The translations under genes were made by a program, and so were the position numbers. Positions 38,718-46,499 of a DNA stretch of 64,000 nt are shown in pieces (positions within the stretch are counted from its first letter, which is position 1; every line of letters begins with the position of its first letter). The notes beneath the pieces were generated by a model. That model saw nothing but the letters and a program-made list of their open reading frames with translations, was not told the origin of the DNA and made no database searches. The stretch is from JAHQVI01 sp963727575 (GTDB lineage Bacteria; Pseudomonadota; Alphaproteobacteria; Rhizobiales; Rhodomicrobiaceae), in NCBI GenBank assembly GCA_963727575.1, contig CAVSIA010000039.1, forward strand, positions 27,449-91,448, in the 5' to 3' direction.

Positions 38718-39824
38718 ATGGGGCTCATCAATGCACTGGCAGGTGCGCCGGTTCTGCGTCAATTTGGTCGGGCGGCTTCGTTCGAATTGCCCGACGATTT
38801 CCGCGCTCACGAGCCGGAACTCAGCATGCCCTGGGACAATGAGGACTTCGACGCCGCGGACGCTGCGCTGGAGCGGCAGCCCGCGCCGAGCGAGGTGTTC
38901 CTGGTCTGCGAGCAGGCCGGCGTTACCGGACGCGGCGAGCCGGTCTTCGGACGCGCCTTCGCTTCCGGCGACGAGGAGCTTGCCCTCAGCGAGGACGGCT
39001 ATCTGATCAACGGATCGGGCCAGTTTCTGCTCGGCCTGCCGCTCGAAGAGGGCGGCAAGGCGGCGGGTCTGGAGCCTCAGGTCGTGCGTCTGGACGCTGG
39101 CGGCATCGAGACCACCGGGACCAGCCGGATCACCTATCGCGGCAACCTTCCGGCCTACCCGCTGACGGCGAATGCCGATTTCGACGTCGAGCAGAGCGAG
39201 CTGCTGGACAAGACCCTGTTCGCGCGCGACCCCTCGGTTCACGGCTCGGGCATCGTTCTCGGCGACGACCGGCTGAAATTCCTCGACCGTTCGCTTGCCG
39301 GCGGCTCCATCACGCTGATCTCGCCGGAAGGCAAGCCGGTCCACCTGGTCCTGCGCTGGGGAAAATTGAGCTCGGCACGCAGCGCCGGCCGGGATAGCTG
39401 GAACCTGTTTTACCGGGTGCGGCGCGATGCCAGGGCCGGCGAGGTCGCCTGGCGCAATACCGGTCACGCTTTCGTGTTCAGCGCCGACGGCCGCCTCACC
39501 GAGGATTCGCTCGTCGTGCCGGTGATCGACATGATGATCGACGGCGTCCGCATGGGCAACATCTCGCTGATCTTCGGCGCCGGCGGGATCACCCAGTTCG
39601 CCGACCGCAGCGGGCTGGTCAAGGTGCTCAAGGCCGAGGCCGACGGATGTATCGGCGGGGCGTTCACCGGCCTGTCGATGTCGGGACGCGGACGGCTGTT
39701 CGCCCATTATGCGAACGGCATGATGCGTCCTGTCGCCGACGTGCAGTTCACCGGCGAGGAAGGCTGGTTCGGCGGCGGCGACGAGGATGATTGGGACGAG
39801 GCCTACGAGCGCCGAGTTGCTTAA
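38718..39824 (+). CDS. FlgE-like hook-domain protein lacking flagellar termini
   Basis: 368 residues with GAGGAGG before the ATG. The region from about 90 to 355 resembles the D1/D2 part of flagellar hook protein FlgE: DGYLINGSGQFLLGLPLE, TANADFDVEQSE, FSADGRLTED, ISLIFGAGGITQFADRSGLVKVLKAEADGCIGGAFTGLSMSGRGRLFAHYANGMMRPVADV. The canonical N-terminal rod/hook D0 helix (with AxxGL...NNIANxxT) and the C-terminal D0 helix are missing; instead there is a short N-terminal LINALAGAPVLRQFGRAA and an acidic end. No other flagellar gene lies nearby. It could be an unusual hook-cap or accessory protein or a repurposed domain. Confidence 0.7.
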   Translation: MGLINALAGAPVLRQFGRAASFELPDDFRAHEPELSMPWDNEDFDAADAALERQPAPSEVFLVCEQAGVTGRGEPVFGRAFASGDEELALSEDGYLINGSGQFLLGLPLEEGGKAAGLEPQVVRLDAGGIETTGTSRITYRGNLPAYPLTANADFDVEQSELLDKTLFARDPSVHGSGIVLGDDRLKFLDRSLAGGSITLISPEGKPVHLVLRWGKLSSARSAGRDSWNLFYRVRRDARAGEVAWRNTGHAFVFSADGRLTEDSLVVPVIDMMIDGVRMGNISLIFGAGGITQFADRSGLVKVLKAEADGCIGGAFTGLSMSGRGRLFAHYANGMMRPVADVQFTGEEGWFGGGDEDDWDEAYERRVA

Positions 39825-40047
39825 ACTCTAAGGCTCTAAACAATTCATCTTTTTAGAAAATTGCCCTTGCGTCGTAGATCGGATTGCAGGGTGCGGCGTG
39901 TATTTTGTCATCGTCGCGCTTGACTTGGGAGCGATTACGGCTAAATACGTGCCGCAACCAGACGGTCAGCAATGCCTTGATCGAAATCGGTTAAGGCGCA
40001 GTCTGACGCGTCGAGCGCGGTATCGCCTTATTAGCAAGAGGTCCTGT

Positions 40048-40465
40048 ATGGGCGGCTCTGATCTGCCGGACGACTATCGGCCGTCGGAAGACGAGCCGTT
40101 TATGAACGAGCGGCAGCTCGCCTATTTTCGGAAGAAGCTGCTTGACTGGAAGGCCGAGATCCTGCGGTCCAGCCGCGAAACCCTCGATTACCTTCAAGAA
40201 GTCCAGTCATCATCCCGATCTGACCGATCGTGCCAGTTCCGAGACCGAGCGTGCGCTTGAATTGCGCGCCCGCGACCGGCAGCGGAAGCTGATTGCCAAG
40301 ATCGACGAAGCGCTGGTGCGAATCCAGGATGGTTCGTATGGCTACTGTGTCGACACCGACGAGCCAATCAGCCTAAAAAGGCTTGAAGCCCGGCCCGTGG
40401 TCGAGCGGAGCCTGGAAGCGCAGGAGCGGCACGAGCGCCGCGAGCGCATCTACCGGGATGAGTAG
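40048..40465 (+). CDS. dksA: RNA polymerase-binding transcription factor DksA; frameshifted at about 40201
   Basis: The first part reads LPDDYRPSEDEPFMNERQLAYFRKKLLDWKAEIL...ETLDYLQE. One extra G at about 40201 shifts the frame. The continuation is SSHHPDLTDRASSETERALELRARDRQRKLIAKIDEALVRIQDGSYGYC and ERRERIYRDE, the typical DksA coiled-coil tip (DLTDRAS) and C-terminal end. The alphaproteobacterial zinc-finger region here has only one cysteine (GYC) of the usual set. Restored length about 138 residues. DksA binds the RNA polymerase secondary channel and works with ppGpp. An essential-like regulator broken this way suggests a sequence error. Confidence 0.9.
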
Positions 40466-40533
40466 TCGGCTGGCCGTTTGACGGCAGGGCGGCGGTTCGG
40501 TTCATAAACGGCAGAACATCAAGGGATATGCCA

Positions 40534-41542
40534 ATGGCTGTCTTGGTTACCGGAGGCGCCGGCTATATAGGCAGCCATATGGCACTCGAACTCGCCGACA
40601 ATGGCGAGAGCGTCGTCGTCGTGGACGATCTGTCCACGGGGCTGAAGCGGCTTGTCCCGCGGGAAGCGGCATTCGTCGAGGGCGATATCGCCGACGAGGC
40701 GCTGCTGGCAAAGCGTGTTCCGCGACCACGAGATCGAAGCGATCCTGCATTTTGCCGGGTCCATCGTCGTGCCCGAATCGGTGTCGGACCCGCTCGGCTA
40801 CTATCTCAACAACACGGTGAAATCGCGCGCGCTGATCGCCGCCGCCGTCGCCCACGGCGTGAAGACCTTCATCTTTTCGTCGACCGCCGCCGTCTACGGC
40901 ATTCCCGAGCACGTCCCGATTGCCGAGACGGCGCCGCTGCAGCCGATCTCGCCCTATGGCGCCTCGAAGATGATGACCGAGAGGATGCTGGCCGACACGG
41001 CGGCCGCGCATCCGCTGCGCTTTTGCGCGCTCCGCTATTTCAACGTCGCCGGGGCCGACGCGGCAAGCCGGTCCGGGCAGGCCTCGCCGAAGGCCACGCA
41101 TCTGCTCAAGGTTGCCTGCGAGGTGCTGACCGGCAAGCGCAGCCATCTCGACGTCTACGGCACCGACTATCCGACCGCGGACGGGACCTGCGTGCGCGAC
41201 TACATTCACGTGACCGACCTGGTCAGGGCGCATTGGCAGGCGCTGCGATATCTGCGCGGCGGCGGCGACAGCGTGGTGCTGAATTGCGGCTATGGCCGCG
41301 GCTATTCGGTGCTCGAGGTGATCGAGACCGTGAAGCGCGTGTCGGGCGTGGATTTCGAGGTCCGGTTCGCCGAGCGGCGTGCGGGCGATCCGGCGGCACT
41401 GGTCGCCGAGACCCGGGCGATCCATCAGCTGTTTCCCTGGCAGCCGCAATTCGAGGATCTGGAACTGATCGTCGAGCACGCGCTCAATTGGGAGCGGAAG
41501 CTGCACGCGCATCACGTTGCGGAGCGCACCGCCGCCGAATAA
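40534..41542 (+). CDS. galE: UDP-glucose 4-epimerase; frameshifted near 40717
   Basis: Short-chain dehydrogenase-type epimerase. It begins AVLVTGGAGYIGSHMALEL (NAD-binding GxxGxxG) and VVVVDDLSTG. Removing one C at about 40717 turns AKRVPRP into AKVFRDHEIEAILHFAG. The catalytic set is FSSTAAVYG and YGASK (Tyr-x-x-x-Lys reads SPYGASKMMTE), then LRYFNVAGAD and CVRDYIHVTDL. Restored length about 335 residues. It interconverts UDP-glucose and UDP-galactose for surface sugars. ATG 40534 has AAGGGA at good spacing; ATG 40528 is too close to it. Confidence 0.92.
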
Positions 41543-41607
41543 GGACTGCGAGGCCGCGCTGGCGCGGTCCCGCCGGGATTGCTCGTCCCGGCGGAATAAG
41601 GCGTCGG

Positions 41608-41916
41608 TTATTCGCTTTTTTCGGCGGAGGGCTCGGCGTTCTCGGACGCCGCCGGCGGATCGGCAGGGCCCCCGGCTCCGACGTCGGGCGCACCCGCATC
41701 GGACGGCTCGTCGAGAAACATCAGCCCTTCCTCGATCGAGACGACTTCCGTGCCGTCGAATTCATACTCCTCGCCGTCGGACATTTTGATCGTGCAGCCC
41801 TTCTGGCAGATGTCGAGGACCTGCGACGGCTTCACGACGACTTCCTGCGACGCTTCCTTATCCTTCTCCTTCTCTTTTACGACCAGTGTCTGGTCGCTGG
41901 TATCGTGATTGGTCAC
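41608..41916 (-). CDS. Small acidic hypothetical protein
   Basis: 102 residues from a GTG at 41916 with no strong ribosome site. A charged N-terminus (VVKEKEKDKEASQEVVVKP) is followed by a compact block with two cysteines (LDICQKGCTIKMSDGEEYEFDGTEVVSIEEGLMFL) and a Pro/Ala/Glu-rich disordered tail. The middle block looks like a small beta-type domain. No family recognised. It converges with galE. Confidence 0.5.
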   Translation of the reverse strand: MTNHDTSDQTLVVKEKEKDKEASQEVVVKPSQVLDICQKGCTIKMSDGEEYEFDGTEVVSIEEGLMFLDEPSDAGAPDVGAGGPADPPAASENAEPSAEKSE

Positions 41917-42034
41917 CTGAATCGCGCTAGGCGCTCGGGACCGTGAAAAGAGCCGACAGGCATATGGCGCAGGCGTAAACGCTCCGTGTCATCATTCGCT
42001 CACTGTGGGTTGAGTTCGAGGGATCAAAAGAAAT

Positions 42035-42060
42035 GAAGGGAAGAATTGCTTCTTCCCTTC
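42035..42060 (-). terminator. Intrinsic terminator for the 31-residue basic protein gene
   Basis: A perfect 11-bp stem (GAAGGGAAGAA / TTCTTCCCTTC) with a TTGC loop. On the minus strand it is followed by ATTTCTTTTGATC, a U-rich tail, and it lies 20 bases after the small gene's stop codon. Confidence 0.75.
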
Positions 42061-42079
42061 TCACTTAGCATTGCGGCTG

Positions 42080-42175
42080 TTATTTTTTGCCGCCTTTTTT
42101 CGCGCCTGCGGATTTGGTTTCGGCCTTGGTCGTGCTTGCTGCAGCTTTCGGCTTGGCCTCGGTCTTCTTCTTCAT
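42080..42175 (-). CDS. 31-residue lysine/alanine-rich basic protein
   Basis: Read directly from the sequence: ATG at 42175, TAA at 42080-42082. The peptide begins MKKKTEAKPKAAASTTKAE and ends with GAKKGGKK. It has 11 lysines and no aromatic or cysteine residues, like the tail of histone H1-type or AlgP-like proteins. A purine-rich ribosome site (AGAGGTAGAGAG) lies upstream and a perfect intrinsic terminator follows, so the unit looks like a complete small gene. It could bind nucleic acid. It is divergent from the broken LysR gene. Confidence 0.65.
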   Translation of the reverse strand: MKKKTEAKPKAAASTTKAETKSAGAKKGGKK

Positions 42176-42311
42176 TTCTCTCTACCTCTAGAAAAGCGGT
42201 CTGTGCATCCGCCGATAAAAAATCTGTGCTGATGCGGGGGGCCACACAAACGAATTTTTTCTTTGCTTAGTATCGAAAAAATCGATTGATAGAGCCAAGA
42301 GTGCCTGGGCC

Positions 42312-43186
42312 ATGGACATCACGCTCGCCAAAACATTTCTCGCCATCGCCGATACCGGCTCTTTCGTCGAGGCAGCGGAAAGTCTTCACGTCACTCAATC
42401 GACCGTCAGTTCACGGATCAAAGCGCTCGAGGATCTGCTCGGCAGGTCGCTGCTCGACCGATCGAAGACCGGCGCGACGCTGACGCCGGCGGGCCAGCAA
42501 TTCCACAAGCACGCTCTGGCGCTCGTCCGCGTCTGGGAACATGCGCGCCTCGAAGTGCGGCTTGCCGAGACCCACCGCGACCACATGCGGTCGGAGCGCA
42601 GCCCAGCTTCTGGCACGGGTTTCTGTTTCCCTGGCTGACCTGGATGCGCGAGCGCAGCCCGACATCGCCGTCACCGCCACGGCGACTGGCTCGTCGATCA
42701 GGCTGATGGACCGGCTGATCGACGGCACGCTCGATCTGGCGATCATGTACCGGCCGACCAACCGCCCGGGCCTGATCATCGAACATCTGTTCGACGAGGA
42801 GCTGTTCTGGTCTCGGCGGGCGCGAGCGCGAGGGACCGGCCTCCGATTATGTCTTTGTCGAAATGGGGGCCGGAATTCGAAGCGGATCACGCGCTGGCGT
42901 TCCCGAACAGCCGGCTCGGCGGGCCTGGCGCTCAAGCTCGGCGCGATCGGCGTCGCCGGCGCTGCTGGCGACCGGCGGCGTCGGCCTATTTCCCGATCCG
43001 CACCGCGCAAGCCCTATCTCGATCGCGGCGAACTCACGCCGATGAAACGCGCTGCCGCGTTTCGTCTATCCCGCCTATGCCGTCTATCCGGAAGACCGCG
43101 ACGAGGAAGCCTACCAGCCGATCCTCGGCGGCCTGAAGCAGATGGCCTCCGACGTTGACCTGATCCCGCCCCGCGTCAGGCGATGA
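42312..43186 (+). pseudogene. LysR-family transcriptional regulator, multiply frameshifted
   Basis: The N-terminal helix-turn-helix is intact (DITLAKTFLAIADTGSFVEAAESLHVTQSTVSSRIKALE). After about 42590 the reading frame must change repeatedly: WHGFLFPWLTWMRERSP, then DIAVTATATGSSIRLMDRLIDGTLDLAIMY, then VSAGASAR, then DYVFVE, then WGPEFEADHALAFPN, and later FVYPAYAVYPEDRDEEAYQPILGGLKQM in further frames, ending at 43184-43186. At least six indels in 600 bases are needed. The effector-binding domain is still recognisable, so either decay is recent or the local sequence is poor. Confidence 0.8.
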
Positions 43187-43191
43187 ATGGC

Positions 43192-44176
43192 TCAGGCCAC
43201 CTCCAACACGATCCGGCCCTTGACCTTGCCGGCGATGATGTCCGGGGCCAGCTCGACGACGTCGCGTATCGGACGCGTCTGCGTCAAGCCGTGCAGCTTG
43301 GCCAGGTCGAGATCCGCGCCAGCCGCGCCCAGGCTTCGGCGCGTTTCGGCTTCGGCGCCATCACCGAATTGATCGCCGGCAAGGGTAACGCCGCGCAGAA
43401 TGAACGGCGCGACGCTGGCCGGCAGGTCCATGCCCTGCGCCAGACCGCAGGCGGCGACCGTCCCGCCATATCGGGTCTGCGCCAGCACGTTGGCGAGCGT
43501 ATTGCTGCCGACCACGTCGACCGCGCCGGCCCAGCGCTCCTTGGCCAGCGGCCGCGGCGTACCGCGAACTCGTCGCGCGCGACGATCTCGGCCGCACCGA
43601 GCGATTTCAGATAGTCCGCCGTCTCCGCGCGGCCCGTGCTCGCCGTCACCCAGTAGCCGAGCTTTGCCAGCAGCGCGATGGCGACGCTGCCGACACCGCC
43701 GGCGGCGCCCGTTACCAGCACGGGCCGCTTTCCGGCGTCACGCCATGGGCTTCGAGCGCCATGACGCACAGCATCGCCGTATAGCCGGCGGTGCCGATCG
43801 CCATGCAGTCGGCAGGGGTGAGCCCGTCGGGGATCGGCAGCAGCCAGTCGCCGTTGACCCGCGCCATTTGCGCATAGCCGCCATAATGCGTCTCGCCGAC
43901 GCCCCAGCCATTCAGCAGGACCTTGTCGCCTGCCTTGAAATCCGGATGTGCCGAGCGGTGACCGATGCCGGCCATGTCGATGCCCGGGATCATCGGCCAG
44001 CGGCGCACGACCGGCGCCTTTCCGGTGATCGCCAGACCGTCTTTGTAATTCATCGTTGAATGGGTGACCCGAAGCGTGACGTCTCCCTCCATGAGCTGGT
44101 CTTCGGTCAGACTGGTCCATTCCGCGGTCTGTCCGGCGTCGGATTTGGAGATCAGGAGAGCGTCGAAGGCGGTCAT
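43192..44176 (-). pseudogene. acuI: Acrylyl-CoA reductase AcuI/YhdH-family oxidoreductase, multiply frameshifted
   Basis: A zinc-free medium-chain dehydrogenase. From 44176: TAFDALLISKSDAG...HSTMNYKDGLAITGKAPVVRRWPMIPGIDMAG, HYGGYAQMARV and GTAGYTAMLCVMALE. The frame breaks near 43735, then the NADPH motif VTGAAGGVGSVAIALLAKLGY follows in another frame, breaks again near 43560, and VVGSNTLANVLAQTRYGGTVAACGLAQG, near 43380, and finally TRPIRDVVELAPDIIAGKVKGRIVLEV to 43192. At least four indels. The family reduces acrylyl-CoA, for example in propionate or DMSP pathways. It converges with the broken LysR gene. Confidence 0.82.
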
Positions 44177-44559
44177 CGGGCGAGATCCTTATGCTACGGC
44201 TGGCGCCCACCTTGGCAGCAATCCGTTGCTACGATCAAGCGCTTCGGGCCGGGAAGCGTGCTACTGAGCGCCGGAAATGGAGCAGCATTATTTCCGTATT
44301 AAAGATACTACAGTCTCTCAGCCTGTTGACTAGAATATAGCCCAAGCAAGTCAATCCGATACGTGATGTTGCGGTGCACTATAATATTTTCTTGCAGACA
44401 TTGGGCACAACACCTTAGCATACCGCGTTCGGGTGAGGCCGGCCTCGGCCACCGTCTTGGAAGCAGGCGGAAACTTCTTTTCCCGCGACCTCTTAAAAGC
44501 GTGTGGTTCAGGCACTAACATATACGGCACCCCATCAGCCATTATTTGGGAGGCAAATT
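44177..44559. other. Intergenic region before a 27-residue membrane peptide gene
   Basis: 383 bases, AT-richer than flanking genes, between the broken acuI gene and the tiny gene at 44560. A 63-codon minus-strand frame (44351-44542) lacks a ribosome site and family features. The AT-rich block 44280-44400 may contain promoters. No tRNA or clear hairpin seen. Confidence 0.4.
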
Positions 44560-44643
44560 ATGGGACTGACTGCGAATTGGAAAACGATTGCGACAATCCT
44601 GGCATTCGGCTTCCTGGCCGCAATGGTCCTCGGCATGGTCTGA
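44560..44643 (+). CDS. 27-residue single-pass membrane peptide
   Basis: Read directly: ATG at 44560, TGA at 44641-44643. GGGAGG stands 6 bases before the ATG, an ideal ribosome site. The peptide has a short polar N-terminus (MGLTANWKT) and a continuous hydrophobic helix from Ile9 to Val27 (IATILAFGFLAAMVLGMV). A strong intrinsic terminator starts 34 bases after the stop, so the unit is self-contained. Its size and form match regulatory or stress-linked small membrane proteins, or a type I toxin. I do not recognise a family. Confidence 0.7.
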   Translation: MGLTANWKTIATILAFGFLAAMVLGMV

Positions 44644-44676
44644 GACCAGGCCACAAAGATAAAGCCCTTCAAACCA

Positions 44677-44707
44677 AAGAGCCGCGGATGACCCGCGGCT
44701 CTTTTTT
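44677..44707 (+). terminator. Strong intrinsic terminator after the 27-residue peptide gene
   Basis: An 11-bp stem (AAGAGCCGCGG / CCGCGGCTCTT) with a 5-base loop ATGAC and a six-T tract (44702-44707). Confidence 0.88.
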
Positions 44708-44733
44708 GTCGTCTGACAGGCAGGGTTCTCGCA

Positions 44734-45528
44734 TTATTCGGCCCGGCTTCCCGGCTTCGGTTCCGCGGCGGCGGCGTGTTGTCCGCTCGGAATGCTGGCC
44801 GTGCTCGCCATCCGCGACTGGAACCAGCCATGTTGCGGAAACATGCGCTCGCGAAAGAACTGCGTGACCTGCGCCGGTTCCATGATCTTGATGAAGTCGG
44901 CGGAGGGCGGTGCGATCAGCAGCACCGCGATAAGCGCTCCCGCCATCAGCGGCCGAGGCACTGGCCGATCTGGAGATCGAACAGCTTCAATGCGCTGCCG
45001 AAGGAGCGCTTGAGCCGGGCGCCGCTGAAATCCACCGCATAGATTTCGTCGAGGATCAGGTGGATCAGAAAGCCGATGAACACGAACAGGCCGGCCATCC
45101 AGGCGGTGATCGGGCCCTGCCCCAGTGCGTAGGCCGACAGCACCGCGGTTGCGACCATGAAGAACACCGCCGCCAGCAGCGAATGGAAGATGCCGCGATG
45201 GATCGCGGTTCGATGAAACACATGATAGGCGCCGTACCGGATGCCGGCGAATACGCGCCAGCCAGATGATCCAGAGCTCGGTGATCGAATAGCTGACCTT
45301 GAGGTTGAACAGCACGATGAAGGAGAGCAGGAAGCCGAGCCCGGTGAACAGCAGGCGCGAGGGAACGGCTTTTTCCAGATCGATGTCGGGAAGCACGCTG
45401 CCGATGACGCCGGCCATGGTCAGCGTCAACAGATCGCCCGCCGGTATGATGTCCGCCGCGTAAGTCGCCGAGGCCGCCAGCCCCGCGCCAACCGCGCCCC
45501 AGCCCAGATGTGTCGCAAAATCCGCCAT
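44734..45528 (-). CDS. COG1988/YdjM-like membrane-bound metal-dependent hydrolase; two compensating frameshifts
   Basis: The start reads MADFATHLGWGAVGAGLAAS, with GSVLPDIDLEKAVPSRLLF typical of the family. Near 45255 the frame changes by one base to FAGIRYGAYHVFHRTAIHRGIFHSLLAAVFF, containing the conserved HRGIFHSL motif, then LIHLILDEIYAVDFSGARLKRSFGSALKLF. Near 44950 it returns to the first frame (PLMAGALIAVLLIAPPSADF) and ends at 44734. Length about 265 residues, normal for the family, with four or five membrane segments. His and Asp residues suggest a metal-dependent phospholipase-like activity, unproven. Confidence 0.82.
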   Translation of the reverse strand: MADFATHLGWGAVGAGLAASATYAADIIPAGDLLTLTMAGVIGSVLPDIDLEKAVPSRLLFTGLGFLLSFIVLFNLKVSYSITELWIIWLARIRRHPVRRLSCVSSNRDPSRHLPFAAGGGVLHGRNRGAVGLRTGAGPDHRLDGRPVRVHRLSDPPDPRRNLCGGFQRRPAQALLRQRIEAVRSPDRPVPRPLMAGALIAVLLIAPPSADFIKIMEPAQVTQFFRERMFPQHGWFQSRMASTASIPSGQHAAAAEPKPGSRAE

Positions 45529-45789
45529 AGCCTACCCTCGTGAGAAACTGATGGGCGGAGCTTAGGCGATTCGACCCATGGAACCGCGTGGCGGTCCGGC
45601 TTGTTACACAGGAAACCGGCATCGCGAGCCCGGCACGATCGCGGTCGACGCCTCTGGATATTGTGGATAAGTAGCGGAAAACCGTGGTGTTCGGGCCAGT
45701 GTCAAGTGCATTCATTCCCTAGGTCATAGTTTTGACACAAGGCCGGGACATAAAAGCAACATAGCGACAACAAGTGACGGCGGGTGCGA

Positions 45790-45977
45790 ATGGCGGAATA
45801 TCAAGACATCCTTAGGTTCCTGGCATTGAATCCCCGAACCATGAGCCAGATAAGCAGATGCATGCCTCGCTCTTGGAAATGCTCGCAAAAAAGTTACGTG
45901 GCGAGACTGTTAATATCGAAGAGGAAGTCTTGAAGAATCAGGTAAAGCTGCCAAATAATAGCAGGCGATACCATTAG
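45790..45977 (+). CDS. Possible 61-residue protein split by a one-base indel in a C-run
   Basis: From the ATG at 45790 the frame reads AEYQDILRFLALNP. The run CCCC at 45832-45835 then shifts it. Dropping one C gives NHEPDKQMHASLLEMLAKKL, GETVNIEEEVLKNQV and a stop at 45975-45977. The joined product is a helical, charged protein with no frame breaks, which random sequence would rarely give. The ribosome site is weak. A TTGACA at 45732 could be part of a promoter. Family not recognised. Without the indel correction there is only a 45-codon frame. Confidence 0.3.
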
Positions 45978-46139
45978 ATTATTTCGTTATTTGATTTGCG
46001 TGTGCGTATGAGTAAGCGTTGCGTTTGTTGCGTCGAGTAACTGGAAACATTGGGCCAGGGAATAACTGAAGCACGGCATAGTACCGAGTTAGCCAATTGC
46101 AGTCAGTTTCGCGTTCAGACTTGCTTTTGGTGCCGATGC
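45978..46139. other. Non-coding stretch upstream of candidate small RNA
   Basis: No coding frame with a ribosome site was found. It is AT-rich to 46060 and would contain the promoter if the downstream structured region is transcribed. CAGTCAG at 46100-46106 pairs with CTGACTG at 46150-46156. Confidence 0.3.
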
Positions 46140-46344
46140 GAGAGTTGCCCTGACTGAAAACCCCTTAGACGGACGAGGCAAGCCTCGTCCGTCGACGATG
46201 AGACGATATTGGATTTGATGATTTTCTAGAGAGGCGCGGACCTATCGCCCCCCCAATGCCCCCATTGGTCCGCCCTCTCGCCCCCCTTTGTGACCCTGCA
46301 AGAAACTTCAGCCGTTCTGAGACAATCAGAACGGCTTTTTTTTT
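46140..46344 (+). ncRNA. Candidate structured small RNA with C-rich loops
   Basis: No protein is encoded, yet the segment ends in a strong terminator. It can fold into a 12-bp perfect hairpin (46168-46179 with 46182-46193), then a second stem made of GAGAGG/CCTCTC (46229-46234 with 46274-46279) and CGGACC/GGTCCG (46237-46242 with 46267-46272). Its 24-base loop carries a C7 and a C5 run. A further C6 run (46281-46286) lies unpaired before the terminator hairpin. Exposed C-runs near structured stems are a feature of small RNAs that pair with Shine-Dalgarno regions. The promoter and 5' end are not defined. Confidence 0.45.
46310..46344 (+). terminator. Strong intrinsic terminator without an upstream protein gene
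   Basis: An 11-bp stem (AGCCGTTCTGA / TCAGAACGGCT) with a GACAA loop followed by nine T (46336-46344). No plus-strand gene precedes it for several hundred bases, apart from the doubtful 61-residue frame, so it probably ends a non-coding transcript. Confidence 0.88.
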
Positions 46345-46443
46345 GGCTGCCTCGGTCGGTAAGGGCGTCGCGCTTCGGCTGCCAGAGCGGGATCATCTCA
46401 GTCGGGAACAGTGTCCACTTGCGGCCCGCTCCGGATTCGGTCG

Positions 46444-46499
46444 TTGAACGCGTGATCGAACGGAAAACCGGATTCCACTTTTCCTGATCACGCTCTACG
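46444..46499. repeat. Rhizobiales-type palindromic repeat
   Basis: The minus strand reads GAGCGTGATC, then GGAAAAGTGGAATCCGG, TTTTCCG and GATCACGCG, an imperfect palindrome. From memory this GAGCGTGATC-AAAAGTGGAAACCGGTTTT-GATCACGCTC motif is a dispersed intergenic element in many Rhizobiales genomes. It overlaps the 3' end of the acyltransferase remnant. Confidence 0.65.

Noticed and set aside
44351..44542. Minus-strand 63-codon frame before the 27-residue peptide gene
   Set aside because: No ribosome site, no recognisable family and odd composition; kept only as intergenic sequence.
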